Notes: generated by a model from the sequence alone, not told the origin. A DNA stretch of 64,000 bases from Actinomadura nitritigenes (GCF_017573545.1 NZ_JAGEOK010000014.1:1-64000); one strand, 5' to 3'; numbered from the stretch's first letter, positions 1 through 9,320 are shown. Translations and numbers: made by a program.

Positions 1-611
1 TCATGCGGCTCGCGCCGCGCAAGCGGCCGCACCACCTGCTGCGGATGCTGCGGCGGGCGCGGGCGGCGCTCGGCCCGTCCGCCGGGCTGCGCGCGGTGAT
101 CGTCGGCGACGGGCCCGAACGCCGCTCGGTCGACCGCTACCTGCGCCGGCACGCCATGACCGGCTGGGTGGAGCTGCCCGGACGGCTGGAACGCGACCAG
201 ATCCGGGCGCTGTTCCGGCGCGCCGACCTGTTCGTCGCGCCCGCCGTGCTGGAATCGTTCGGGATCGCCGCACTCGAGGCGCGGTGCGCGGGCCTGCCCG
301 TCATCGCCCGGACCGAAGGCGGCATCGGGGAGTTCGTCACCGACGGCCAGGACGGTCTCCTGGCCGCGAGCGACGGCGCCATGGCCGAGGCGATCGTGCG
401 GCTGGCGTCCGACGAGGCGCTGCGGGCCCGGATGACCGCCCGTGCCCGCGCGGTCCAGCCGCCGGTGACCTGGCCGGGCGTGCTGCGCCGCACCGAGGAC
501 CTGTACGGACTGGCCGTCGAACGGCTGGACAGGGCGCCCGGCGGGCGGCCCGGAGGAAGCGTGGGACGGGCCGTACACACCCGAAGCAGAGACGAACTAC
601 GATCGCTGTAG
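1..611 (+). CDS. GT4-type glycosyltransferase, C-terminal part (5' end outside window)
   Basis: This is the C-terminal half of a GT-B fold glycosyltransferase. The frame is open to the left edge, so the start lies outside the window. Visible motifs are AVIVGDGPERRSV (the start of the second Rossmann domain), ADLFVAPAVLESFGIAALEA (the E-x7-E nucleotide-sugar site typical of GT4) and GLPVIARTEGGIGEFV. The last 40 residues are poorly conserved and basic. It probably transfers a sugar to a lipid or polymer acceptor at the inner membrane face. The next gene (GT2 plus glycerophosphotransferase) suggests a cell-wall glycopolymer locus. The substrate cannot be read from the sequence. The family call is firm. 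Confidence 0.85.
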   Translation, partial: MRLAPRKRPHHLLRMLRRARAALGPSAGLRAVIVGDGPERRSVDRYLRRHAMTGWVELPGRLERDQIRALFRRADLFVAPAVLESFGIAALEARCAGLPVIARTEGGIGEFVTDGQDGLLAASDGAMAEAIVRLASDEALRARMTARARAVQPPVTWPGVLRRTEDLYGLAVERLDRAPGGRPGGSVGRAVHTRSRDELRSL

Positions 612-771
612 TAGATTGTGGCCGGATGGTCGGTGTGCCCCGTTTACACCGGGCTGAGCAGCGCAAATCCAGGCTGTGGACGCAGCGGACGCCTCGCGCG
701 CGGACGGGCCGCCGACCGATCGAGAAGGCCAGAAAGGCCGACCACCCGACCCTCGTCACCAGGGACCGGCG

Positions 772-2973
772 ATGTCCTCATCCGAAAGCCCTGCCCGATC
801 CGGCAACCCCGTCCTCAGCATCATCGTGCCCGTCTACGGGGTGGAGGGCTATGTACGCCAGTGCCTCGAATCGATCCTCGACACGTCCGTCGCCGCCCTG
901 GAAGTCATCGCCGTAGACGACTCCTCTCCTGACAACTGCGGCGCGATCCTCGACGAGATGGCCGCTGCCGATTCCCGGCTCCGCGTCCGGCATCTGGACC
1001 GCAACGTCGGGCTCGGGCAGGCCCGCAACATCGGCCTCGACATGGCGGCCGGCGACTACGTCTGGTTCTTCGACAGCGACGACCACGCCACGGACGGAGC
1101 CGTCCGGGCGGTCCTCGACCGTCTGAAGGCGGCCCGGCCCGACGTGCTGATCGTCGGCCACGAGCGCGAGCTGTGGGACGGCACCCGCGTACCGAACTCC
1201 GGCGGCCGCTATTTCCGAGACCCGCCCGCGCCCGACACCTTCACCTGTGCGGAACGCCCGAGCGTCCTGCGGATCATGATGGCGGTCTGGAACAAGGTGA
1301 TCCGCCGCGAGTACCTGCTGGAACTCGGCCCGCGTTTCAGCGAAGGGTATTACGAGGACCTCAACGTCTCGTTCCCGCTGCTGATGGCGGCCGAGCGGCT
1401 GAGTCTGCTGGACCGGGTCTGCTACGTCTACCGGCAGCGCCGCTCCGGCGGTATCACGAGCAGCGCGAGCCGCCGCCACTTCGACGCCTTCGACCAGTAC
1501 GAGCGGGTCTTCGCGTTCATGGACGCCCGTCCCGGCACCGAGCCGTTCCGCGGGCTGATGTTCGATCGGGTGATCGGGCACGCGCTGATGATCCTGGAAC
1601 GCGGCGACCGGATCTCCCCGCCGGACCGGGCGGAGTTCTTCGGTCGGCTCACCGATTTCTATCGCCGGCGACGCCCGGCCGGGAGTCGTGTGCCGGGCGG
1701 GCGGCTGAAGACCGTGAAATACCGGCTGATCGACCGGGGCGCGTACGGGCCGTACCGGGCGGCCGTCGCACTCGTTGAGGCTCGGCGGCGGGCTAGGACG
1801 CTGCCGCAGGCGGCCGTCCGGTCCGCGCGGCGCGGCGGGCGCGTGGGCAGGCGGCTGCTCGGCCGTCTCTACTACCGCGTGCAACTGCGCATGCCGATCG
1901 AGGAGAACCTGGTCGTGTACGCCGCGTACTGGTATCGCGGTGTCTCATGCAATCCGGCCGCCATCTACGAGAAGGCTGCGGAGATCGCGCCGCACCTGGG
2001 AGGTGTGTGGGTCATAAAGCCCGGGGGCCCTGGCCCCGTCCCGGACGGTGTGGATCATGTCACGCCCGGTACCCTGCGGTATTGGCGGGTGATGGCACGG
2101 GCGAAGTACTTCGTCAACAACGTCACGTTCCCGAACGCGGTCGTCAAGCGTGCTGGGCAGGTGCACGTGATGACGCAGCACGGCACGCCGCTGAAGAAGA
2201 TGGGGCTGGACCAGATGCCCTTCCCCGTGGGCGCCAAGGGCTTGGACTTCAGGGCGCAGCTCGCCCGCGCGGACCGCTGGGACTTCCTGGTGTCGTCCAA
2301 TCCGCTGTCCAGCGAGGCGTGGCGCCGGGGGTTCCCGTGCCGCTACGAGATGCTGGAGATCGGATATCCGCGCAACGACCGGCTCGCGGTGGCGACCTTG
2401 GACGAGCGGGCCCGGCTGCGCACTCGCCTCGGCGTCCCCGAGGGCAAGAAGGCGGTCCTGTACGCCCCGACGCACCGGGAGTACCGCGACGGCTACCGGC
2501 CCATGTTCGACGTCGAGCGGTTCACGCGCGAACTCGGCGACCAGTACGTCCTGCTCCTGCGCCCGCACTACTACTATCCGGCGGCGAGGAACGGCCAGCA
2601 TCAGGAGCTGGTAATGGATGTCTCGGCTCACGCCTCGGTCGAGGACCTGTGCATCGCCTCCGACGTGCTGCTGACCGACTACTCCTCGATCATGTTCGAC
2701 TATGCCGTCCTGGAGGACCGGCCGATCGTCGTTCTCGCCAATGACTGGGAGACCTACCGGCTCACCAGGGGAGTCAACTTCGACGTCACGGCGTCGCCGC
2801 CCGGAGTCGTCGCCCGCACCGAGGACGAGCTGATCGGGGCGTTCCGGACCGGCGCGCCGTGGAGCGACACCGCGGCCAAGGCCCGCGACGCGTTCCGTGC
2901 CCGATTCTGCCCCTGGGACGATGGCCACGCGGCGCAGAGGGCCGTCACCCGGGTCTTCCTCGGCGGCGACTGA
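772..2973 (+). CDS. Bifunctional GT2 glycosyltransferase / CDP-glycerol glycerophosphotransferase (TagF-like)
   Basis: The N-terminal domain (about residues 10-250) is a GT2 GT-A fold: LSIIVPVYGVEGYVRQCLES, VDDSSPDNCG and the DxD-type site WFFDSDDHAT. The C-terminal domain (about 370-730) is a CDP-glycerol:polyglycerophosphate transferase: MTQHGTPLKKMGLD (catalytic His region), VLYAPTHREYRDGY, and LLTDYSSIMFDYAVLEDRP near the end. Known TagF-like enzymes polymerise glycerol-phosphate at the membrane, and such GT2 fusions are common in actinomycete teichoic-acid loci. The frame is open further upstream to 676, but the conserved domain begins soon after the ATG at 772, which follows AGGGACCGGCG. 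The upstream GT4 gene fits a wall polymer operon. Confidence 0.88.
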   Translation: MSSSESPARSGNPVLSIIVPVYGVEGYVRQCLESILDTSVAALEVIAVDDSSPDNCGAILDEMAAADSRLRVRHLDRNVGLGQARNIGLDMAAGDYVWFFDSDDHATDGAVRAVLDRLKAARPDVLIVGHERELWDGTRVPNSGGRYFRDPPAPDTFTCAERPSVLRIMMAVWNKVIRREYLLELGPRFSEGYYEDLNVSFPLLMAAERLSLLDRVCYVYRQRRSGGITSSASRRHFDAFDQYERVFAFMDARPGTEPFRGLMFDRVIGHALMILERGDRISPPDRAEFFGRLTDFYRRRRPAGSRVPGGRLKTVKYRLIDRGAYGPYRAAVALVEARRRARTLPQAAVRSARRGGRVGRRLLGRLYYRVQLRMPIEENLVVYAAYWYRGVSCNPAAIYEKAAEIAPHLGGVWVIKPGGPGPVPDGVDHVTPGTLRYWRVMARAKYFVNNVTFPNAVVKRAGQVHVMTQHGTPLKKMGLDQMPFPVGAKGLDFRAQLARADRWDFLVSSNPLSSEAWRRGFPCRYEMLEIGYPRNDRLAVATLDERARLRTRLGVPEGKKAVLYAPTHREYRDGYRPMFDVERFTRELGDQYVLLLRPHYYYPAARNGQHQELVMDVSAHASVEDLCIASDVLLTDYSSIMFDYAVLEDRPIVVLANDWETYRLTRGVNFDVTASPPGVVARTEDELIGAFRTGAPWSDTAAKARDAFRARFCPWDDGHAAQRAVTRVFLGGD

Positions 2974-3127
2974 GCGCCCCTCGCCTGGGCGACCCGGTCG
3001 AGCGGCTGGAGCGGTGGACGAGTCGCGCCACTGATCAGCTTTTCAACGTGGCGGAAGGGCCCGCCTCGACGTTAGCCCTCGCCGGCGTTGCACGCGGCGC
3101 GGGCCGAGCCGCCGCCAGGGTCCGGTG

Positions 3128-3991
3128 TTAGCGGCGGGCGGTGTGGTGGCGGCTGATGTTGCCTTCGAGGAGTGCAGTGGAGTGGGCGACGCCGATGGAG
3201 TGCTCCGGCAGCAGTCCGTCGGCCTTCTTCAGGTCCTGGAGCGACTGGTCGATGGCGGTCTGTGCGGCGAACAGGCAGGGGGTGCTGTAGATGGCGACGT
3301 CCACGCCGAGGGTGGTGAGGTCGGTCAGTGAGAGCCGCGGCGACTTGCCGCCGGCGATCTGGTTGAACAGCAGCGGCTTGTCGCCGATCACTTCGCGGAT
3401 TCGCCGGATGGCGTGGGCGCTGTGCACGCCGTCGACCAGGATCACGTCGGCGTCGGTGGCGGCCAGCGCCGCCGCGCGGCGCAGGATCTCCTCGTCCTCG
3501 GTGGCGTCGGTGCGGGCGACGACGACCAGGTCGCGGCGGGTCGCCAGGACCATCTCGAGCTTGGCCAGGTACTCCTCCAGCGGCAGGATCAGTTTGCCGT
3601 CCGCGTGCCCGCAGCGCCGTGGGCGCTTCTGGTCCTCGAGGATGACGCCGGAGGCGCCGATGGCCTCGAGATGCCGGACGACGTGGCAGGCCACCTCGGA
3701 GTCGACGTAGCCATCGTCGATGTCGACGAGCAGGTGGTGGTGCGGGAAGGCCAGGCGGAGCCGGGACACGAACGCGACCATGTCGGGCCAGGCGATGAAG
3801 CCGATGTCGGGCAGGCCGTAGTGGGAGGCGGCGAACCCGAAGCCGGAGACGAACAGCCCGTCGAAGTGCTGTGCGGCGATGGTTGCGGAGAACATGTCGA
3901 ACACCCCGACGAGCGGCGTGACTCCTGCCGCTTCGACGTCCTGGCGGAGCCGGTGCCCGGCGCCGCGGGTCGGTGTTGTCGTCGTGGTCAT
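3128..3991 (-). CDS. Isocitrate lyase / PEP mutase superfamily protein
   Basis: A 287-residue alpha/beta-barrel enzyme of the ICL/PEPM superfamily. The N-terminal substrate loop reads GVFDMFSATIAAQHFDGLFVSGFGFA, seen in two adjoining parts. The metal-binding DIDDGY follows, then ILEDQKRPRRCGH, with Cys127 in the catalytic RRCGH loop. An intact Cys-Gly-His loop is typical of C-C bond lyases (methylisocitrate lyase type) rather than strict PEP mutases. DDGY instead of the usual DTGYG is more mutase-like, so the reaction cannot be assigned. The start was chosen at the ATG preceded by GGGGGA six bases upstream; the frame stays open for another 116 codons without protein-like sequence. It is monocistronic, and a palindrome 90 bp upstream may be its operator. 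Confidence 0.85.
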   Translation of the reverse strand: MTTTTTPTRGAGHRLRQDVEAAGVTPLVGVFDMFSATIAAQHFDGLFVSGFGFAASHYGLPDIGFIAWPDMVAFVSRLRLAFPHHHLLVDIDDGYVDSEVACHVVRHLEAIGASGVILEDQKRPRRCGHADGKLILPLEEYLAKLEMVLATRRDLVVVARTDATEDEEILRRAAALAATDADVILVDGVHSAHAIRRIREVIGDKPLLFNQIAGGKSPRLSLTDLTTLGVDVAIYSTPCLFAAQTAIDQSLQDLKKADGLLPEHSIGVAHSTALLEGNISRHHTARR

Positions 3992-4081
3992 GATTGGTCC
4001 CCCGGATATGTCGGTTACCGACGATTGAGGCCGACACAAAGAGCGGCACTTACGGTGAGCATACGGACGCTCAGCGTGAAC

Positions 4082-4099
4082 GTCTACACGCTTGTAGAC
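4082..4099. promoter_or_regulatory. 18-bp palindrome upstream of the ICL/PEPM gene
   Basis: The sequence GTCTACACGCTTGTAGAC has perfect 6-bp arms (GTCTAC/GTAGAC) around a 6-bp centre. It sits about 90 bp upstream of the start of the divergent lyase/mutase gene. Size and spacing fit a TetR- or GntR-type dimer site. No cognate regulator gene is adjacent, so this is a candidate operator only. Confidence 0.4.
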
Positions 4100-4185
4100 T
4101 TCTTCTGCAGTCTGATCCCGCGCCGCCCATTCGCCCGCCGACAGCGACACAACGGCGAAGTCCCGCTCGTTGTACGGGCACAAGG

Positions 4186-4221
4186 GGGTGCAGGCATGGG
4201 AGAGGGTGCAGGCATGGGAGA
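4186..4221. repeat. Perfect 18-bp tandem duplication (2 copies)
   Basis: gggtgcaggcatgggaga occurs twice back to back (4186-4203 and 4204-4221). Each copy carries an in-frame ATG preceded by GGTGCAGGC, so the duplication doubles a potential start site for the small ORF that follows. It looks like a replication-slippage product. Confidence 0.8.
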
Positions 4222-4549
4222 GGCCCCGGACCGCGCAGACGCGGGCTTGCGACGTCGGGCTTTCACCGGTTCCTCGATGACCCGTCTGCTGTTCGGGCTG
4301 GCGACCGCCATGGCGGTTCTGGTCATCGGGTTCTTGCACCGGACCGCGGTCGACGCCGGCGGTTCACGCGCTCCCCGACTCAGCCGCGGCGGCCGACGAG
4401 GCCAAGGGGCAAGAAATGGGGGAGCCGGGCTCGTGCGGGGTATGCGAGGCGGGACTCCACACCCCGGCGGGTACGCGGCCCCGCCCTCCCGAGTCATCCG
4501 GGAAACCGCAGGTCGGACTAGTGAGCACTGGAGGGGCGGGCCGCGGTGA
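4196..4549 (+). CDS. Possible small single-pass membrane protein (unrecognised)
   Basis: This is an uncertain ORF of 117 residues beginning within an 18-bp tandem repeat. After a basic stretch it has one hydrophobic segment (SMTRLLFGLATAMAVLVIGF, about residues 27-46), then a Gly/Arg-rich, low-complexity tail that may be noncoding. An alternative start is the second repeat ATG at 4214. No family was recognised. The remaining sequence up to about 4640 shows no other convincing gene. Only the hydrophobic segment argues for a real product. Confidence 0.25.
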   Translation: MGEGAGMGEAPDRADAGLRRRAFTGSSMTRLLFGLATAMAVLVIGFLHRTAVDAGGSRAPRLSRGGRRGQGARNGGAGLVRGMRGGTPHPGGYAAPPSRVIRETAGRTSEHWRGGPR

Positions 4550-4643
4550 ACGCGGTCAGCCCTGGCCCTATCCACCCCCTTCACCGGACACTTTCGCGGA
4601 CCATCTATATGAGACGGCGTCCGCGCAGGTCGAGCCGGTCCGC

Positions 4644-4868
4644 TTAGGGCGGTGCGGCCGTCGCCCGATGAGGGATCCCCTTACGAACAGTCGTCAAGAA
4701 CGTCTGTCCCCCGGGGTCGGGTAGCCCGGGTCTGAGACGCCCCGGGGTACCGGACCCCTCGTCGATGGATGGCGAGGACGTTGGGTAGCGGGCCTTGGTG
4801 TTGCGCCAGCGCAGGTAGGCGTGGAGGGCCCGGGTCTGCCCGGTGACCGGCGCCTGCTTCTGACGCAT
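4644..4868 (-). pseudogene. Probable transposase C-terminal remnant
   Basis: On the minus strand, TRALHAYLRWRNTKARYP resembles the C-terminal tail of IS630-type actinobacterial transposases (a 'YLRWRNANARHP' type motif). Nothing upstream or downstream in any frame restores the DDE catalytic core, and the downstream residues are not protein-like. It would be a short relic between the lyase gene and the COG4705 gene. The assignment rests on one motif from memory. Confidence 0.3.
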
Positions 4869-4973
4869 CCGCCGCCACCGCGACGACCAGCGTGGGGCAA
4901 CAGCGGGGCGGTCGAAGCCATTGGCGCCGGCTTCGACCGCCCGCAGGAGTTCGCGGACACATTGGGCGGTCTG

Positions 4974-6254
4974 TCAGCCCATGTCCGTCAGGAGGGCGTT
5001 CAGTTCCTTCTCCTGCTGCGCAGGAGACATCGGCGGGTTCGAGTGATCGATGCCGAAGGTCTTGAGCACCTTGTCCATCTGGGCGTCGATGGAGGTCCAG
5101 CCGGTCTGGTCCAGCGGCTGCAGCGACGCCTGGTCGGCGTCCCACAGGTCGCGCAGCGACTTGGCGGCCGCGTGCGCGCCCTTCGCGTTCCCCGAGCGTG
5201 CGTCCTTGAGCGAGGTCGAGGCGAGGGTCCGCAGCGCGGAGACCTTGGCAGGCGGGAACTTCTTCACCGCCACGCCCGGAGCCATCTGGACGGCGGAGGT
5301 GTTGTCGGTCTCCGGCGCCGGACCGACGTGCGGCTGGCTGTGGGCCCAGACCAGCAGGCCCGTGGTGGCGACGGCGAGCAGTCCGAAGCCGGCCAGTGCG
5401 ACGTGCTCCTTGCGCGGGTCGCCGGTGGCGTGGGCGGCGTGGGCGGCGTGGGCGGCCTCGTGGGTCTCGGTCACGTCCGAGCGCGTCACCGTCAGGTAGA
5501 CCACCGTCGCCAGGATGAGGCTGAGGAAGATCAGGCTGGTGGTGAAGGTGCCCAGCGCGAGACCGGTCGGCTCGCCCGGCTGAGCGACCTTCGGGGAGGC
5601 CAGCCAGTCGCCGATGTTGGCGCCCAGCGGGCGGGTCAGGATGTAGGCGAGCCAGAAGGACAGCACCGGGTTCGCGCCGAACTTCCACAGCGCCGTGATC
5701 GCCGCGATGAGGCCGAGCGGCAGCAATACTGAGGCGCCCGGGCTCCAGCCGGTGAGTTCGAGGGTCCAGTCGCCTGTCGCGGTGCCGAGTGCGAAGGTGA
5801 CGAGAACGGCGAGCCAGTAGAACGACTCACGTGGCAGCGTGGTGACCGAGTGGATCGAGAGGGTGCGCTCGCGCAGCCACCACACGCCGAAGACCAAGGC
5901 GAGCAGGACCGAGAACACTGCGGAGCTGATCCACAGCGGCACGTTGAGCTGGTCGGTGAGGATGTCGGTGTACAGGGTGCCCGTGACGCTGACAACGACC
6001 ACGGTCAGCCAGTAGGGGAACGGGACGTACCGCTTCAGCCGCAGCTGGACGGCCAGGACCACCACGAAGACCGCGGTGAAGATCCATGCCGTGTTCACCA
6101 GGCCGACGCCCAGCTTCATGTTGATCCAGTCGGCGAAGCTCTCACCCACGGTGGTGCACAGGATCTTGATCACCCAGAACCAGATGGTGACCTCGGGGAC
6201 CTTGTTGAGCATGAGGCGCCCGCTGCGCGTTCGGGCTTCTGTTGTCGTTGTCAT
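4974..6254 (-). CDS. COG4705-type multi-pass membrane protein
   Basis: A 426-residue protein. The first about 240 residues contain some eight hydrophobic segments and the hallmark RPLGANIGDWLASPK after LAYILTR, as in the uncharacterised COG4705 membrane family. After a further transmembrane pair there is an extracytoplasmic tail of about 130 residues (from about 300) rich in Ala/Lys/Asp, ending with LNALLTDMG. An AHAAHAAHA run reflects a 9-bp triplicate in the DNA. The start is the ATG giving MTTTTEART; a TTG ten codons upstream is also possible. It is the third gene of the response regulator-kinase-membrane protein operon (39 bp after the kinase stop) and is probably its target. Function is unknown. 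Confidence 0.8.
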   Translation of the reverse strand: MTTTTEARTRSGRLMLNKVPEVTIWFWVIKILCTTVGESFADWINMKLGVGLVNTAWIFTAVFVVVLAVQLRLKRYVPFPYWLTVVVVSVTGTLYTDILTDQLNVPLWISSAVFSVLLALVFGVWWLRERTLSIHSVTTLPRESFYWLAVLVTFALGTATGDWTLELTGWSPGASVLLPLGLIAAITALWKFGANPVLSFWLAYILTRPLGANIGDWLASPKVAQPGEPTGLALGTFTTSLIFLSLILATVVYLTVTRSDVTETHEAAHAAHAAHATGDPRKEHVALAGFGLLAVATTGLLVWAHSQPHVGPAPETDNTSAVQMAPGVAVKKFPPAKVSALRTLASTSLKDARSGNAKGAHAAAKSLRDLWDADQASLQPLDQTGWTSIDAQMDKVLKTFGIDHSNPPMSPAQQEKELNALLTDMG

Positions 6255-6293
6255 GCAGGGAGGTTTACGGGGGGGAACCTGCAAGCAACCTGA

Positions 6294-7568
6294 CTACGTG
6301 GCCGCGCGCGCGGCCGGGAGTGTCACCTCGACGTGACCGCGGCCGTCCGCGATCGCGCGGACCTCCACACCGGCCGAGGCGGCGATGCGCCGGACCACCG
6401 GCAGCCCCAGCCCCAGCCCGTACCCGCCGCCGCCGGTCACACCCGCTTCGAAGACCCGGTCGACGTCCGCGTGATCGAATCCGGGGCCGTCGTCCAGGAC
6501 ATCGACCACGACTGCCTCGTCCTGGTTGCGCGCGGTGATCCACACACGGGACTTCGCATGCCGCAGGCCATTCTCCAGCAGGGGTGACAGCAGTGACACG
6601 GCGACGTCGGACGCCACGGCCACCTCGACCTTCGCCGGGAAGGCGATCTCGACCGCGCGGGAGCCGATCGCCTGCCGCGCGGCGGAGCGCAGATCGCACC
6701 GGGTCTCGTCGTCGGTCCGTGCGCGCGCGGCGCGCAGAATCGTCGTGATCGCCGTATCGAGGCGGTCGACCTCGCTCAGCACCACCTCCGCCACCACCGG
6801 CTCGCCGGACAGCTGGGCCAGTTGCGCCTCGCCTCGCAGGACCGTGAGCGGTGTCCGCAGTTCGTGGGCGATTTCATCGGTGAGCCGGCGCTCGTCCGCC
6901 AGCGCATTGTCGACGCGCTCCAGGAGGCGGTCCAGGGTCTGTCCCAGTTCCCCGAACTCGTCGCGGGGGACTCCGAGGTTGAAGCGGCGCCCGGGTTCGT
7001 GATGGCCCCAGTCGTCGGCGAGGGCGGCCATCTCGTGCACGACCCGCAACGCGCGGTGCACTACGAGATGCGCGACACCGCCGGCCAGGAGGATCGTGAG
7101 ACCGCCCAGAATCAACGACAAGGTCAGACTGCGCTGCTCGGATATCTCGTAGGGCGTGAGGTCCACCCGGACAACCACCATGACGTGGTGGCCGTCGATG
7201 GGGACCTGCCGCGCGTACAGGAGGTGGTCGCCCACCGTCGCGGTCCGCGATCGCTCCGAGTTCGCCAGCTCCTCGACGCGGCCGACCACGCTCGCCGGTA
7301 CCTTCCCGTCGATCAGGCGGCCGTCGGCATACACCCAGGCGACCTCGTCCAGCGCCTCGCTGCCGTTCTCCGTGAGCACGACACGGCCGCCCTTGGCGCT
7401 GACGTTCGCCGCGACCGCCTCGGCGCGGGTCCGGGCCAGATCGTGCGCGTCGGCGTCCGTCACCCTGCTCAGCAGCACGTACGAGACCACCACCAGGACC
7501 GCGACCACGGCGGTGGCGATCAGCACAGTGAGCGCGACGACGCTTCTGCGGAATCCCGTCACCGCCAT
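6294..7568 (-). CDS. Two-component sensor histidine kinase
   Basis: A 424-residue membrane kinase. It has TM1 at about residues 8-34, an extracellular sensor loop of about 110 residues, TM2 near 150-170, and a HAMP linker. HisKA carries the phosphorylated His in LTDEIAHELRTPL, and the HATPase has N (LLENGLRHA), G1 (VLDDGPGFD) and G2 (GYGLGLGLPVV) boxes. It phosphorylates the response regulator encoded just upstream. The reading frames overlap by 10 bp, which implies translational coupling. The COG4705 gene follows in the same operon. The signal is unknown. Confidence 0.93.
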   Translation of the reverse strand: MAVTGFRRSVVALTVLIATAVVAVLVVVSYVLLSRVTDADAHDLARTRAEAVAANVSAKGGRVVLTENGSEALDEVAWVYADGRLIDGKVPASVVGRVEELANSERSRTATVGDHLLYARQVPIDGHHVMVVVRVDLTPYEISEQRSLTLSLILGGLTILLAGGVAHLVVHRALRVVHEMAALADDWGHHEPGRRFNLGVPRDEFGELGQTLDRLLERVDNALADERRLTDEIAHELRTPLTVLRGEAQLAQLSGEPVVAEVVLSEVDRLDTAITTILRAARARTDDETRCDLRSAARQAIGSRAVEIAFPAKVEVAVASDVAVSLLSPLLENGLRHAKSRVWITARNQDEAVVVDVLDDGPGFDHADVDRVFEAGVTGGGGYGLGLGLPVVRRIAASAGVEVRAIADGRGHVEVTLPAARAAT

Positions 7569-8212
7569 CGGTAGCCCACGCCGCGGACGGTCACCATACG
7601 CTCGGCCACACCCAGCGGACCGAGCTTGGCCCGCAGCCGGCGCACATAGGAGTCGAGGGTGTTCTCGCTGACCTGCGCCCCGTGCGGCCAGCCGGCGGCG
7701 ATGAGAGCGTGGCGGCGTACAGCGTCGCCCTGCGAGGCGATCAGGCGGCCCAGCAGCCGGAACTCGGTCGGGGTCAGGCCCTCGCTCACCGAGCCGTAGG
7801 TCACCACGTGCTTCGCCGGATCGAGGACGACCTCGCGCGGTGCGGACGCCACAGCGGCCCGGCGCAGCAGCGCTCGGACCCGGACCAGCAGTTCAGGGAT
7901 GTCGAAGGGTTTGGTCATGTAGTCGTCGGCGCCGGCCTCGAAACCGCCCACCTTGTGATGCAGGCCGTCCAACGCTGTGAGCATCAACACCGGCACGTCG
8001 ACACCGCGAGCCCGAAGGGCCAGGCAGACATCGCGGCCGTCGGCGTCCGGCAGCCCGAGATCCAGGACGACCAGCTGGGGCGCCGGTGCGAGCTGCCGCA
8101 GCAGGCTGTCGGCCGTGGCGGCGACGGAAACGGTGTGGCCGTCGTACTCCAAGGCGCGCTTGAGGACGCCACGGACCGCCGCGTCGTCTTCGCACACCAT
8201 GATGAAACCCAC
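7559..8212 (-). CDS. OmpR/PhoB-family response regulator
   Basis: A 217-residue regulator. The receiver domain has acidic residues CEDDAA at the N-terminus, the phospho-acceptor Asp in VVLDLGLPDADG, Thr in LMLTALDG and Lys in DDYMTKPFD. The winged-helix trans_reg_C domain is at about 125-215, with LTPTEFRLLGRL, SENTLDSYVRRLRAKLG and the terminal VRGVGYRW. The start is the GTG giving MGFIMVCEDD, since the beta-1 strand needs these residues; ATG five codons later would cut it. It is first in the operon with the kinase and COG4705 genes and likely controls this operon. Confidence 0.95.
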   Translation of the reverse strand: MGFIMVCEDDAAVRGVLKRALEYDGHTVSVAATADSLLRQLAPAPQLVVLDLGLPDADGRDVCLALRARGVDVPVLMLTALDGLHHKVGGFEAGADDYMTKPFDIPELLVRVRALLRRAAVASAPREVVLDPAKHVVTYGSVSEGLTPTEFRLLGRLIASQGDAVRRHALIAAGWPHGAQVSENTLDSYVRRLRAKLGPLGVAERMVTVRGVGYRWR

Positions 8213-8809
8213 GTGCTGACCCTATAAAGAGTCCGGCCCCCGTTTGCCATCTGCCCTGATCAGCCGCCTGACGGTCGAAAAGAGCTGGCCTTCGCGCAGC
8301 CCTCGCCACCCAGCCCTCATCGCAGCCAAGACGGCTCCCCGCTCGGGTCCATGCGATGAGCCCCAAAGTAGATCGATCGCCGCAGGTCACGGACGGTACG
8401 CGCTGGCCCGGCGGCCGGGACATTTCGGTCCGGGCGCGCGGGGATAAGTCGGGCGGCGGCCCCTGGCGCGGTCGGATAACGCCGCATGGTCGCCTCATAC
8501 ATGGTCGGAAACCCGGAAGCGGCGCAGGTCAGACCGTGGCCGGACCCGGGGTTGAGGATCCTACGGACAGCCGTTGGCACTGAGAATGATCTTGAGGGTA
8601 GGTGTTCCGTCGGCAAACGCAGGCGATGTCATGCGGGCCGCCTGTTGAGTGGTCGAATCGTCCATCGCGTCGGTGGGATGGTGGTTCGGTTTCCGTGGCG
8701 TGTCAGTAGGTGGTGGCGGCTTCGACGTGATCCTGTGTGCGAGATCCGGCCGGAGTGGTTCCAGGCCCTCCGCTCCCGAACGTTTCCCCGGCCGCCAGGT
8801 AGGTCTTGA
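8213..8809. other. Intergenic stretch, no convincing gene
   Basis: About 600 bp lie between the response-regulator start and the resolvase remnant. Both strands carry only open frames with low-complexity Arg/Pro-rich or unrecognised translations. The first 60 bp must hold the promoter of the two-component operon; TATAAAGAG at 8222-8230 is the only AT-rich element. It is probably eroded DNA linked to the resolvase relic. Confidence 0.5.
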
Positions 8810-9307
8810 TCGCGCTGCGGGCTTTGCCAGGGTGTCGGGCTCTGCCGCGACCTGATGGACATCCACGCCGTCCGGGACTGGTGCCAGGCCCGCGGCGTCG
8901 TGCTACGAGTCCTGCCCGGGCCGCTGTCCAACTTCCACGACCTGGCCGCCGACGACGCCACCACCGCCCTGATCATCAACGTGATTACTGCCGTCGGGCA
9001 GTTCCAGCGCGACCTGCAAAACGAACTGACCGCCGAAAGGATCGGCGCGGCCGAAGCCCAAGGCCGCTACCACGGCCGCCCACCCGCACTCACCGGACAC
9101 CAACTCGAGGAAGTACGGGCGGCGTTCCGCGACAAAGGCGCCTCGATCGCGAGGCTCGCGCGCGGTCACGGGGTGAGCCGGGTCGCCGTGCGCACCGCAC
9201 TGGCCGACCTGCTGCCCGACCCAAGGACCCCGCCCCCCAGTCCTGATCGACAGATCGGCCACCCGCATCCGAACGGTGGACGGCGGCAACTCCGCCCGAA
9301 CGAGTGA
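8810..9307 (+). pseudogene. Truncated serine resolvase/invertase (catalytic N-terminus lost)
   Basis: The frame opens after a stop at 8807-8809. It shows the middle and end of a small serine recombinase: CRDLMDIHAVRDWCQARGV, ALIINVITAVGQFQRDLQNE (the E-helix), ERIGAAEAQGRYHGRPPALT, and a C-terminal HTH (GASIARLARGHGVSRVAVRTALADLL). A complete resolvase starts about 70-80 residues earlier with the active-site Ser in a YxRVS motif, and no such sequence exists here. From the ATG at 8855 it would make a 150-residue DNA-binding stub. It is probably a relic of a Tn3-like or other mobile element. Confidence 0.7.
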
Positions 9308-9320
9308 TCGCGGGCACGGC

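Noticed and set aside
778..1884. Long minus-strand open frame opposite the GT2/TagF gene
   Set aside because: High-GC antisense shadow: no family motifs, His/Val/Asp-rich composition, while the + strand shows clear GT2 motifs.
5430..5460. Triple GTGGGCGGC repeat as a noncoding element
   Set aside because: It lies inside the COG4705 gene and encodes an AHAAHAAHA stretch.
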